From: Ricinus communis | Taxonomy: Eukaryota; Streptophyta; Magnoliopsida; Malpighiales; Euphorbiaceae | NCBI RefSeq assembly: GCF_019578655.1 | Contig: NC_063264.1 | Span: forward strand, 3,658,001-3,722,000 | Direction of reading: 5' to 3' | DNA length: 64,000 bases | Part shown: positions 52,936-64,000 of the stretch, one piece after another | Layout: each line of letters begins with the position of its first letter | Position numbering within the stretch: the stretch's first letter is position 1 | Notes under the pieces: generated by a model | Databases searched by the model: none | What the model was told of the DNA's origin: nothing | The model's input: only the letters and a program-made list of their open reading frames with translations | Translations under genes and position numbers: made by a program

Positions 52936-53169
52936 AGTGAAACTTATTTATGACACAAAAAGTAAATATTTGTCGTACCTTGCTACATTTCTATCGAACA
53001 ATAGGTAAGTTTATTGCACGAAAGGACAAAGGATCACTTCATTTTCTTTATAGAAATACTATCAATCTACCCGGTTATTCAATACAGAGCCAGCAAAAGT
53101 TTAATGCACATGGCGAGATGTTTTTTTCAATCAATTCAATTTGGCTCAGAATTGCACATGCCAAGAAGT

Positions 53170-53201
53170 TGTTGTTATTATTATTATTATTATTATTATT
53201 C
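53170..53201. repeat. (TTA)n microsatellite
   Basis: About nine TTA units after three GTT units. It explains the Leu or Tyr run in the two overlapping open frames, which are therefore not treated as genes. Confidence 0.95.
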
Positions 53202-53430
53202 ATGTACGTTGAAAGATACTGTCGACCCATCGGTAGAGTACTTGGAGAAGTTAGAATTCATCATGGATTTTGACCGAGTAGTCCATATCAATTTAATGCT
53301 GCATATACCAAATTGGTACCACAGTGAAGTGCAATTAAATAGAAAGTAAACCTTATGGCTATTTGTCATTATTTTAAAGCTGGGGTGTGCATGCATGTCC
53401 ATATGCGCATGTAATTGCAGTTGAACCCAG

Positions 53431-53724
53431 ATCTGCTTCTCATTGAAACCCATCAAAGCAATGTGTCTTCGATATTTATAACCGGTATCGTCGCAATACA
53501 CTTTTGATTCTGCCATATGATGCTCGACTGGACTAAGAGACAAGAGGAAAGAAATTGAAGTTGAAAGGAGTATTGAATATTAGGAATTTAACAACTTCAA
53601 TTTCTTTCCTCTTGTCTCTTAGTCCAGTCGAGCATCATATGGCAGAATCAAAAGTGTATTGCGACGATACCGGTTATAAATATCGAAGACACATTGCTTT
53701 GATGGGTTTTAATGAGAAGCAGAT
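53431..53724. repeat. 133-bp nearly perfect inverted repeat with 28-nt loop
   Basis: The left arm 53431-53563 is the reverse complement of the right arm 53592-53724 with one mismatch in 133 positions (GGTTTC against GGTTTT). The loop is 53564-53591. Both arms carry the same coding-like start: ATG at 53639 on plus and at 53516 on minus, reading MAESKVYCDDTGYKYRRH. An RNA across it would fold into an almost perfect hairpin of about 130 bp. Such near-identity points to a recent event or to an assembly fold-back artefact. The first 15 loop bases recur at 53735-53749, just beyond the right arm. Confidence 0.97.
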
Positions 53725-54096
53725 GGCCTGAGTTAAAGGAGTATTGAATCTTCTTGATGATTTGAGAGAAGAAAGGAACAATGTCCTGGTTTAAGCTAGT
53801 GAAACTTTGGCTAACTATGAGTATGAGCTAGAGAAGCTGAAAGAATGCAAGATGAGAATGGAAGAATGGAAGGGTAGGGATTTCAGGTTCAGTATCTAGA
53901 GGCAGAGTATGAGCATTACAAGGAGACATATGAAGCTTTAAAGTCGAAAGAGAAGAAAGAAAGGAATGTTTTTCACAGGTTGCTAGAACCCTTAACCATA
54001 TTTGCAATTGTATTTGGAATTTTTGGAGGTTGTATTTTGGGGTATGGAATTAAAGAGCTAGATTTGAAGGTGAAGCTTATGGGATGTAGCTTCTAA
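53639..54096 (+). pseudogene. Broken ORF for a small coiled-coil protein with C-terminal membrane helix
   Basis: From ATG 53639 the plus strand reads MAESKVYCDDTGYKYRRH and on to a TGA at 53729. The same frame then gives VKGVLNLLDDLREERNNVLV, another stop, and a heptad-like stretch (ELEKLKECKMRMEEWKG). The frame changes near 53890 into YLEAEYEHYKETYEALKSK and continues through a hydrophobic helix (LTIFAIVFGIFGGCILGYGI) to a TAA at 54094-54096. The layout of a short Cys-containing head, coiled coil and tail anchor resembles plant GRF-zinc-finger-type small proteins, but the zinc finger itself is not visible, so this is only a suggestion. At least two stops and one frameshift make it a pseudogene. 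Its first 86 bp lie within the right arm of the inverted repeat. Confidence 0.55.
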
Positions 54097-55457
54097 CCTG
54101 TTTAAATGCTGCTATAGTTATTAGGTTATTACCTTTTCAATTATGTTTTGCAAGTCTTATTGTAATGGTTATGCTGTGTTTGTGTCAATATTGTGAGATT
54201 GTGCCTGTGCTGTGCTGTTTATGTCAGTTTGATTTTTGTATTGCAAACTTATTTTATAATGCACTTATATTAATACAATTATTTTCTGCATTGAATGTCT
54301 ATGTTTACTTCTCTATATTTTTGCACTTAATCCATAATTAAATAATGGATATGAATGAAAACAAGAATTATGATTAAACAATAACAATGCATTATAACAA
54401 AATTAAAAAGAGTGAGTGTTTGATTTTTGTGCTTGGAAAGTATTCTAACAGTAAAAAATAAGAGAAAAGTAATGACCATCACAAAATATTGTCACTCGAG
54501 AGGGAGAAAAAGAGGATCACTATGGTCCACCACCAAGTATGGTCCAATACAAAATCTCATAAACTAGATTTTCTTAAACCTAATACTACTATTGTATAAA
54601 AGCAGCCAAAGTTGTTTTTTCTTTGAAGGTGGCTCATCCAATTTTTCTTCTCCTTATCAGTAATAGTTGGTTTAAGGTTCTTTGATGGGGCTTGAGCTTG
54701 AATAAATGCCTCTTTCTTGGATCTAGTTTCATTGTTGTCTTTCGGTTGTTGTCTTTAAGATCTAGTAGATTTGGATGCCTTGGTTGTCTTTTTAACAGAT
54801 TCAATACATAGTTGTCATATTAAAAGGGTATAGAATAAGTAAGCTTAGGTGAAATTGGGGGGAAAATGTAATTTTGGAATTAGGGTTTTATATGTGACTA
54901 GGATTAATTTATTTTAGATGAGAGTTATGTCAGCATATGGCTACAACTCATAAGACACATGGCAGTGACTGGTTATTTCCGGCTTCTACCTCAGTAACAG
55001 AGAATCGAAACTGTCATATGATGCATTAATAAAAAGCTTAGGTACTATTAATTATCTATATGGACCTGTAGTACTAAATGAAATAACACATATAGCTAAG
55101 ATACCATCTATATATTTTATCCATACATATGTTCTAGTCAAAAACTTCATAATAAAAAAACCTTTGTTTCACCTATATATAATAACTATTGATTAATCAT
55201 GATTGAAACTATCTAAAAATGTAATATATAATAAAATATTGCACATGTACTAATTGCAGCAGAAAATTATAATTATATATAATGAAAAGAATTCACTAAA
55301 ATTTCTCATAATATTAATATTAGTGCAGACAACCTTTTCTTTTTTCTGCCAAAAGGATGTGGAAATAACATACATACTTATAACCTGAAACCAAAGCATG
55401 CATTACCTTCTAGAAAAGATACATATATATGGCGACCCTTGATAAAGAAAAGGTTTT
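54097..55457. other. Intergenic region; Lys-rich decayed coding-like trace on minus strand
   Basis: Between about 54805 and 54600 the minus strand reads as Lys/Ser/Thr-rich peptide pieces (KKTTKASKSTRS, KNLKPTITDKEKKN, then EPPSKKKQLW in another frame) broken by a stop and a frame shift. This could be the tail of a degraded gene or transposase. The rest is AT-rich. The KCS 3' UTR lies in the last 100 bases. Confidence 0.35.
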
Positions 55458-57194
55458 TCAATAAATTATAGGTGTGACTTTAGGTATATGAGCAGGAAAA
55501 TCATTAATTTCATCGATCCAAGGGTTCTTTTCTTTGTTAGGATGGATTGTCCTCAAAGCAAGCCAAACAGCACTGTTGCACTTGAATCCTGAACCAAATC
55601 CTATCTGCCACACCCTATCTCCTTTTTTCATCCTTCCTTTTGCTTCAGAATAAGCCAATTCGTACCATAAAGAACTACTTGAAGTGTTACCAAACCTGTA
55701 AAGAGTCATTCTTGAAGGCTCCATATGCCATGGAGTGAGCTCAAGGTGTTTCTCTAGCTCATCCAAGACACCTCGTCCTCCTGCATGAATACAGAAGTGC
55801 TCAAATGCCAATTTGAAATCAGGAATATATGGCTTTATCTTTATTTTAAAGATCTTCTTTGCAACTAAGGTTGCCAAAAATAGTAGTTGTTCCGAGACAG
55901 GAAGAACTAATGGCCCAAGTGTAGTGATATTAGCCTTAAGGGCTTCACCGGCAACCAGCATGAGGTCTTTCGATAGGGAGACGCCAACAACTTGGTTCTC
56001 GTCTTCTTGTTGCATCACGCAGTTATAGGACTTATCATCTGCACCTTTGTTGGTCCGAACGGTGTGGATGAGCTGATACTTTGAACATTGGCGATCGGAT
56101 GATCGGTTGGATAGGAGAATTGCAGCTGCTCCTATACGGAATAGGCAGTTTGTGACAAGCATGGATCGTTCGTTGCCCATGTACCAGTTGCGGGTGATAT
56201 TTTCTGTGCTTACCACTAAGGCATAAGAGTTGGGATGTACCTATTAGAAGTCATGATAGCACAGTTAATTGTCGAATTAACGAATAAACCACCAGGGCAT
56301 GAAAAGTGTTATAACCCTGGAGTACTGAAAGGGACAAAAGATATCCTCAGGGCCTTTGTAATGCAATTTCCAATTAAAAAAATGGGGAAAAGAAAAAGAA
56401 AAGAGAGACGAAATTAAACAACAAACCTGCAAAAGGTGTTGGGCAAGGTCTAGAGAAATGAGTCCAGCACTGCAGCCCATACCACCAAGATTATAGCTTA
56501 AAATGTTCCCTCTGAGCTTGTAACGATTGACAATTAATGAAGAAAGAGAAGGAATGGGATTGAACAAAGTGCTATTTACAACAAGTACTCCAATATCTCT
56601 AGGGTTAACCCCGGTTTTTGATAAGAGCTCATCAATGGCTCCAAACATCACCATTTCTGTCTCACTTCTTGACTCGGCCATGGACTGGTCTTGAGGAATC
56701 TTCATTAAGCCTTTAGGTCCATATGTCATTTGACCAAAACCGGATTTCTCCAAGATTTTCTTTTGAAAGGCCAAACTTTCTTCTGTGAAGCATCCACATG
56801 CTGCAGATAGCTGCAAGAACTGCTCTCTAGTAACTTTATGAGATGGTTTGGGCTTGTAACAAGAAAAATCAACCAAGTAGACTTTTGTTGGCTTGCTCAT
56901 GCAATAGAGAGTAATCATAAAGATTATAGAGGCTGAGCATAGAACTACAGTTAGGAAATTGAACCTCAGATGGTCCCAAAGCTCAAATAGATCTTCGACA
57001 CGCAGTGTTGAAAGATGAGCTAAAATCATGACAAGGAATGGTATGGACAAGAGGTACATGGCATTGGAGACCAAGTAGTGGTAACCAAGCTTTACATATT
57101 TGAGCTTGATGGACAAGAAGAAGTTGGGCAGGTTGTTCTTCTTTTCGTTAGATAGATCTTTATCAACTAATACTTGTTTCTTTTCTACTTCCAT
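55458..57194 (-). CDS. 3-ketoacyl-CoA synthase (very-long-chain fatty acid elongase condensing enzyme)
   Basis: Two minus-strand exons, 57194-56427 (256 codons) and 56240-55458 (260 residues plus stop), give 516 aa, the usual KCS size. The 186-bp intron has GT-AG ends and splits LLQ|VHPNS cleanly between codons. Two N-terminal membrane segments (about residues 41-62 and 79-99) anchor it in the ER. The family hallmark [15 protein letters not shown] follows. Catalytic residues are Cys241 in GGMGCSAG, His408 in FCIHAGGR and Asn441 in RFGNTSSSS, with almost the same spacing as in Arabidopsis FAE1 (Cys223, His391, Asn424). It condenses malonyl-CoA with a long-chain acyl-CoA as the first step of C20+ elongation for wax, suberin, sphingolipid or seed oil. 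The sequence is in the KCS2/KCS20-FAE1-like part of the family; the exact orthologue is not assigned. Confidence 0.96.
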
Positions 57195-57261
57195 TTTGCT
57201 TGACAGAACCTAAGCTCACTTCAAGATCCTTGAGTGAGAGAGATGTCAGAATGGAAGAAGA

Positions 57262-57270
57262 CTATATAAA
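57262..57270 (-). promoter_or_regulatory. Probable TATA box of the KCS gene
   Basis: On the minus strand TTTATATAG lies about 70 bases upstream of the KCS ATG, which would give a leader of about 40 nt. Position and motif fit; two further TATATAA motifs lie in the duplicated segment upstream. Confidence 0.5.
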
Positions 57271-57361
57271 TTACACACTGAAAAGAGAGTCAATTTGTAA
57301 TTATTGCAGAAACGAGAGAAAAGATGAGAGGAACTTCTGTGATATCGTTTAGTTTTGCTGC

Positions 57362-57485
57362 GAAAAGTTGATACATGTTAGTGCCTTATATAAAGTTGGT
57401 GGATTTTTCCTTCAGGAAGATTTTTGCTATTCCTAACACACATATAAGTGAAAAGTTGATACATGTTAGTGCCTTATATAAAGTT
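57362..57485. repeat. Perfect 36-bp direct duplication in the KCS upstream region
   Basis: Two identical 36-bp copies (57362-57397 and 57450-57485) start GAAAAGTTGATACATGTTAG and both include CCTTATATAAAG. On the minus (KCS) strand each copy carries CTTTATATAAGG, a TATA-like motif, 170-290 bp upstream of the start codon. Confidence 0.95.
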
Positions 57486-57959
57486 TGCAAAATTAATATG
57501 CCTGTGACTCTTTTAATTTATTACACCAAGTCGTATATGATGTTATAAATATTTAATTTGATGACAATAGAATATTGATCAATTATCTTGTTTATTACAG
57601 AATCTTTTTTAAATATAAAAAAATAGCTGAATGATATATTTATTATTATATGTTAATTTTTTTTGTTTTAAAAGAGTAGTCCACTTTTAGTTTGCAAGCA
57701 TTAAGAAATAGACTTGTTAGACAATATCATTGATGAATAATATTTTTGATATTACTTACTAAACCAATAATTAAAAAAAAAAAAAAAACTGTAAATTGAA
57801 ACAGACCAAATAAAGAATATTTATTTGTTGCTTATACTAGGGTAGGTAAAATTTGCCCTTATATTACAACTTACTTAAGTGTCTGATTTTACGTACATTA
57901 TGCAACTCGAAAAAGGAAGCAGAGAAGCACAGCTTTATATCACTGAGATCAATTATTTT

Positions 57960-60190
57960 AGCTCTATTTCCAATCTTTGTCTGATTTGCCATGCTCCTTT
58001 TTTTTTTTTTGGTATGTCTTTTCTATACAATATTGATTTTTATTTTGCTTGCATAATAAAATCAGAGGATATCTATTAAAGATTCATGCATATCGTGGAA
58101 AATAAATAAATAAACAAAATTAGATTATTATTTTTTTAATTTTATTTTACATTTTATTAGATTGAAATCTATAAAAATATTATAGAAATCATTTGCAAAT
58201 CTAAAGTTTATGTACTTTCAAATGAAGTAAAAATTAATGTAAAATTTTATGTAATTAAATTTATATAAAATGAGTATAATTAAATTAAATTTTAATAAAT
58301 GATTTCCATATTAGTAAGTCAATATATTCTATAACATTAAAATATTTCTTTTAACTTTATCATTATCATTTTATTTTATTTTTAGATATCCTTTTAAATA
58401 AAATAAATTCTTTTATAAATGTAACCAAACATACTTCTTTTTTTCTTTAAGAAAAGTGGTTTAGATGATAATTTTGCAATAAATTGCAAGTGGAGTTATC
58501 TTATTATAAAGTGCCGATTAATTACATAAACAAGAGAAAGGTTTCGTAGAAGGTACCTATGGTTGAAACAAATCAAATAAAGCTGAAAAAAGCTAAAAGA
58601 AAAGGAATAGAAAACTGGATAGGCGAATAAGGTATTTTATTTTCTAATAATAATTACTAGAATCAATAGATTTATAAAGAGGGATAAATATTTTATTTAT
58701 TATAACTAATTTATATTTATTACATGATTTAATATAATATATACTTTCTTCATTCCATATTAATTGTTTCTTTTTTAAATAAAAAAATTCAATTATCTAT
58801 CACTTTTATATACTCAATACAACTTATTATTTTTTTGTTGAAATAAGTATAATAAATTTTATAATATCTATATAAAGATAATTTTACCTAAATAGCTATT
58901 ATTTTATAATTAAACTTATTAAAATATTTTTTTATTCTAAGTAAACTACTAAAAAGTAACAGATAGTATAGAATATAAAATATAGACTACAAGAAGTATA
59001 AATTTGGAAAGTGAAATTTTATAGTACTAATATTAATTATTATAGCGGTTCATACTCTATTTTATGAATTGTGAATTAAAAAAATTCTAACGGTAAAAGC
59101 CAATCTTATTTATCAACAAAAAAGAGTTATTAGACCTATTTATCTTTTCCACGATAACCAAATAGCTAAATTTCTCATTTTTCTTTAATAAAGGAAACAA
59201 GTTTTTGGCTTGTCCTTAATACATTTTATTATTACTCAAATAAATAATATTATGTTGAAGTTAAATAAGACTATATTTATTTTATCTAATAAATTTTATA
59301 TATATATATATATATATACTACTCTTTTGTATTGCATTTCTTTTTATTTTTCAATATAATTCATGGTATGATTTTTATTTTTTTAAATACGCAACCCACT
59401 CAATAACATGATTTGATTAAAACAAAGTACATTCTTTTTTTTTTAAGCGAAAGTATTTTATAAACTTATTTACTCTTTAATAATTAATGGCTAGTTTCTA
59501 GATATATTTATGAATTATTAATAAGGCTAATAAATAAGAATTAATAAAATAAATGTGAGAAATTTTTAATATAGATTCATTGATTTTATTTTACTTGATG
59601 ACTTGCCTTGTATAGATTAAAAGAAATTATTTTAGTGTAGCCTTATAAAAAATAAAGTGTTACAATAATGCCACTCTTTTTTGAAAAAGGGTTTATGAAG
59701 AATTTTATTGTATTTGTAGCCCCACATATAATCTTTGTCTAATTTACCATGCTCCCTAATCTTTACTAGTATTAGTTTTTTGGATTGAGATCTCTTCACG
59801 TTTAAGTTAAAATCTTATTAAGAATATATATTTAAAATTTGACCATTAATCTTAAATTTAATAATTAAAATTATAAAAATATGACATTGAACTTGAATAT
59901 AAGAGGATATCAAATCTATTTTTCTGGTATATTATTATTGATTTTAAGTTAGGATATTGTATGCATGATCAATTAGATGAAGTGTTTCATAGTTTAAAAC
60001 AAGTAAATAAAAGGAAACAGACACTTTCAATTTTATCTTGATACAAGTTATATTGACCTTTGTGTTTTAAGTGCTTTTGATAATAACTTTTGCAATAAAT
60101 TGCAGGTGAAGTTATCTTATTATATTACATTTTCAAGAGGATGATTTCGTAGAAGGTATCTATGATTGACACATTCAGATAAACTTGATG
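57960..60190. repeat. Two diverged copies of a segment, about 1.6-1.75 kb apart
   Basis: Matching landmarks occur in the same order in both copies. AATCTTTGTCT(G/A)ATTT(G/A)CCATGCTCC lies at 57972 and 59730. TGCAATAAATTGCA(A/G)GTG(G/A)A, then GTTATCTTATTATA, lies at 58475 and 60091. TTTCGTAGAAGGTA(C/T)CTATG lies at about 58543 and 60146. The offset changes from 1758 to 1616 between landmarks, so indels followed the duplication. Confidence 0.75.
59297..59318. repeat. (TA)n microsatellite
   Basis: About 11 TA units in AT-rich DNA. Confidence 0.9.
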
Positions 60191-63100
60191 GTAGGATTAA
60201 ATATAAATACAAAATTGAATCGATGACTTCGTTTGGCATTACTAATAAGGCAAATGTTCAGAATAATAATTTAAAAAAAAAAAAAAAACATGTCTCTTAG
60301 TTGGTCTATTTTAAAACATGTTTTCTATTTGGACTATTTTTTTTATTTTAATTATGTGGTATTTAATTAATTAATTAATTAATGTATGCGGTTTATTGCT
60401 GCAGCTCTTGTATCGTAAAACAGATTATATAAATTGAAGGTGTGTTATATAAATAAAAGATGCCATGTCAGTAAAATAAGAATTGATAATATATAATTAA
60501 TTAAGTGAAATATATATATTAATTTGAAAAGAATACCTGATTAAAATTTTAAAAAGTCCAATAAAACCTACATGTTATTATAGTTTCTCCTACTGATTAA
60601 AATGAAAATATTTTTCCATCCAATCCAATGCACTGTTTTTATATGTGTGTCTAAACTTTATAATTTTCAAAAACTAATTATATTTGTAAATATCATAACT
60701 AATTATATTAAAAATATAATTTTAGGGCTAATTGTCAAATTGCTTGTAAATCTAAAATGGTTAAATTATTATTTAATTTGACTTTTAAGAATTTAAAAAT
60801 TGCACTATCATGTACAAAAATGTTAAAATATCATGTCTTAAATATTATATCGATAAAATAAAAAGGAACACAATATTTCAAAAATATGAACAAGATGCTT
60901 CTTATTTGTAAATTTGAGTTTGATACTTGTAGCAACATTTAAGATCTAATATCCGAGGTACCCAACATGCAGATAGACATTTGAACACTGTCTAATAAAT
61001 TATGAAAAAGTATATGCAAATGTAGGCCATGTGCAAGCAACAATAATTCAAAGTAGAAGAAAAGGAATTTGCGTGGTGGAAGAGAACAAACCCACTTATA
61101 TTATATGTTACAAGCTCGAATGTACCTTCAAATGAACCAAAAAAAGATAAGTGAAAGCACAGATTGCAGACAGCTACTTCGAAACAGCAATGAAATAAAT
61201 GCAGTTGGTCACCCAGAGAGATGATTTAAATGAATTGAACTCTAATTTCTTTCTTCACAACAAAAATGCAAAATGAAAATATAATAATAAAGGGGCACAC
61301 AACCACCCCTACCAAATTTCCCCATAGACCTCTGTCTCATCTCATGTCATGAAAACCAATGCCTGCCAACGCATTTAAAATAAATATGATTCACAGTCTC
61401 ATTTCTGTTTTTCTTTTTTGACATCTTTTACTTTGGTAGCTAAAAAGCTAAGGATTTGTATTTATGATATTCTACCGTTGTACCTGTCACGAATACATAT
61501 AATTGCAGTGAGCTAACTCTCTTTAGTTTCTTTCATCATTTATATATATCAACTGTGGATTGCCAGGTTCCTTCACTATTATCCTTTCTTATACTTATTT
61601 CTTTTTGTGGTATCCCCGATTACAGTTCCTTGCTGCACCTCTTCCCCCTCTAATATTTTTAGCCAATTTTATACAGCTCAAAAGTAATAGTAAAAGGAAA
61701 AGAAAAAGAATTTCCTTTATAAATACTACTGTAACTCTGTAACAATACCTACTTGAGATAATCGGTAAGTTGGAACCCTCCTCTTACATTTTTATAATAG
61801 AACAATAGTTCTACAACAATGTTTACAAATGATCTGTTCTTTTGAGCAAAACAAAGGATTTGTTACTAATGCAGAAGATGTTGGATAATTAGCTAAGTAT
61901 GTCTACATATTTAGTTCAATCTGTATGATAATTACTGTCAGTTCCTAGAAATCATGCAGCTTTGATATGCCAAATCATCATTGATGATTATAGACATGCG
62001 GCAATCGCCCTTGTTATTCCCTGAAAAATTATTGATTTAATTTTACAGTAAATTATATAGATAATTACTATATTTTATTTTATTTTTAATAAATATGCAC
62101 TAACCTTTTGATTTCTACCTAAATAGTTATTAGATTTTTAGTTTTAATAATAGCCTTTTTCAGCAAATTTAGATAATAAATTATATGTGTGGTCATTAAA
62201 TTTTATATTTTATAGTAAAATATATCACATTTTTTATTTGTAACTAATAGTTATTAGATTTTAATTTTAATAATATCAATAAATTTTTCAGACACATTTA
62301 GATGAAGTGTTATTTAAAAAAAAAAAAAAATCTTCCTCTAGCTCCAATCATCAATGACATATATAAAAAAATAGCTTAAGTCATTAAATTTATAAATACT
62401 AGTACAAAATTTGGTAATGTCTATGCAATTTACTCAACTTGTATTGGAAAAATTTATATGTATTATTAAAATTAAAATTTAGTAACTATTTCATTAAAAG
62501 TTAAATATAAAATATAAAATTTGGTGGTCGTTATATAATTTATTATTTAAATATATCAAAAAGATTTATAGCTGTTATTAAAATTAAAATTTAAAAATTA
62601 TAAATAAAAAATTTGATATTTTATTGTCTTATAGAAACTCATAATATTAGTATCTAATAAAAAATTTATTTATTTTCTTTATTTACAAATTCTAAGTTAG
62701 TTCCCTCACAACATCTAATTTAATTTGATTGCTACCATCAAAACTTTGGAAAATTGGGGATGAGCAAAAGTAGAAGTTCAAGTATTGAGATGGGGCTCCG
62801 ACTCTAGGCAAATAAGCCCATTTAAAGCACGGCCCTATTCATATTTTAAAAGAAAAATAATTAACATACCCATATTCTTTTTTTCTATTTTTATCGTGTT
62901 AAAATATTTAATTTATTTTCCCAAAAATACAGTTTTTATTGTTTGTTTTTTTAGTTTTTGTTTAATATTTCTGAATTTTTCCCTATTTTAAACACACATG
63001 TGACTGTGAGGTCCTGGTGCCGAAAACATTACCAATATTGTTCAGTTCATATCTGATTGATGGACTTCCAATTTTAAATAGTAAAAGAAAAGGAAACAAA

Positions 63101-64000
63101 ATATTTGATCTCATTTTAACTTAAATGTCAGAAGCAATTGCTATATTCAATATTGACTTCCATGTAAGATTGAGTTGATTCTTATGAGCCCATAATTCTC
63201 GTTTTTAACATTAATTCGATTCAAAATCTACAAAAAACCAGAGTCAATGGACATAATTAAAGAACTTCTTAGATGATTTGAAGGTGCAGAAATTTTGGGC
63301 TTTAAACTCAACAAGGGTTCAAAGGTTTTAGCTAGTTTGTGATACGTAACAAATATATATTAATTCTTTGAAGTGTTACAACAAAAACAAATTACAGTCA
63401 ATATATGATCGGTCAAAGCATATTTAAAGGATTATTTATACTGAGTTAAATTTTTTTTATTATAAAAAGGTATTTAATAAAATGAGACTTTAACACATGA
63501 GAAAAAGTAAGTTTTTTTCCTTTCAAAAAATATTAACACTTGGTGAAGAAAATAAAATAAAATAAAAAGATCATTGGATTTAAATAAAATTTTTCACTTT
63601 TTTATATTTAAAAATAAATAAAAGTACTCTTTATTAAATAAAAAATATTCTTAAAAATAAAAAAAATACTATTAGAAATGCTTTTAATATAATAAAATTT
63701 ATCTCGATTGAATTTATTTCCATAGACTAACCTCGTATTCAAATGAAATCCGGGTAGATATTATCTAAATAAAATTATTATTTTTATTGTGAAAATAAAA
63801 GAATTTCTAATTGAAGTTTCTTGATTTAATGTGCAATAATATTGTAGGCTCACAACCCATTCAACCTCAACTAATGAAAATGAAAGCTACGATTTAAAGA
63901 AATGCAGATGTATGTACTTATTACGCTTAATCCATATTATAATTGATGGGGAATTAATGTATATATGGCATTCTTTATTTTCTTGATATAAGTTGCATGA

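Larger units (their letters stand above)
50721..53430. other. LFR 3' flank and intergenic region
   Basis: Holds the LFR 3' UTR with a short (CT)n run at about 50890-50908, then non-coding DNA. No gene could be supported. The frame around 51920-52110 is open and Ser/Ile/Ala-rich but has no start, domain or exon borders. Confidence 0.5.
57486..64000. other. AT-rich gene-poor terminal region
   Basis: No supported gene in the last 6.5 kb. Open frames at 57879-58079, 61560-61742 and 62785-62991 are low-complexity and lack domains. The stretch 61000-61760 is less AT-rich but shows no exon structure. Further simple repeats include a run of TTAA units near 60365-60380. Confidence 0.5.

Noticed and set aside
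53196..53543. 115-codon minus-strand ORF through the left arm of the inverted repeat
   Set aside because: Only the part inside the arm resembles the pseudogene; the remainder runs through a microsatellite and unrelated DNA.

Overview
This is a nuclear genomic window from a eudicot plant, most likely a rosid. The evidence is the GT-AG introns splitting conserved plant genes, a plastid-targeted pyruvate kinase, a plant-type G-protein gamma subunit, a plant PPR protein and a 3-ketoacyl-CoA synthase. These sit in very AT-rich intergenic DNA with decayed LINE and LTR retrotransposon pieces. The sequence does not let me name the species.

Seven intact protein-coding genes can be reconstructed exon by exon with the reading frame kept across every junction: a type-A G-protein gamma subunit (+, 2479-5425, 106 aa); an ARL5/ARFC1-type small GTPase (-, 7996-5766, 183 aa); the plastidial pyruvate kinase alpha subunit (+, 13713-17927, 583 aa); a DUF506/PDDEXK-like protein with an upstream-ORF-bearing leader (+, 35754-37167, 393 aa); an intronless E-class PPR protein (-, 45565-43778, 595 aa); the armadillo-type SWI/SNF-associated protein LFR (+, 47342-50720, 455 aa); and a 3-ketoacyl-CoA synthase (-, 57194-55458, 516 aa).

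From memory, the order gamma subunit - ARFC1 - PKP1 - DUF506 - LFR matches a run on Arabidopsis chromosome 3 (around At3g22942 to At3g22990). The PPR gene sits where I would have expected an EF-Tu-like gene. The genes do not form a pathway; they cover membrane G-protein signalling, Golgi traffic, plastid glycolysis for fatty-acid precursors, an unknown nuclease-fold family, organelle RNA processing, chromatin remodelling and very-long-chain fatty acid elongation.

Between the genes are a decayed proline-rich ORF (305-741, one stop and one frameshift), a diverged array of quasi-palindromic repeats (9386-9595 and 10181-10470), a gene-poor AT-rich stretch from about 19 to 34.7 kb with a candidate solo LTR (24108-25378) and a LINE 3' remnant (32977-33935), a second LINE RNase H scrap beside a GC-rich coding-like island (46239-46690), and several old local duplications. 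The most striking non-gene structure is a 133-bp inverted repeat with a single mismatch and a 28-nt loop (53431-53724). It overlaps the start of a broken coiled-coil/membrane-protein ORF and looks like a young hairpin-RNA locus or an inverted-duplication event.

No tRNA, rRNA, known microRNA or CRISPR was seen, although the absence of microRNAs was judged only by eye.
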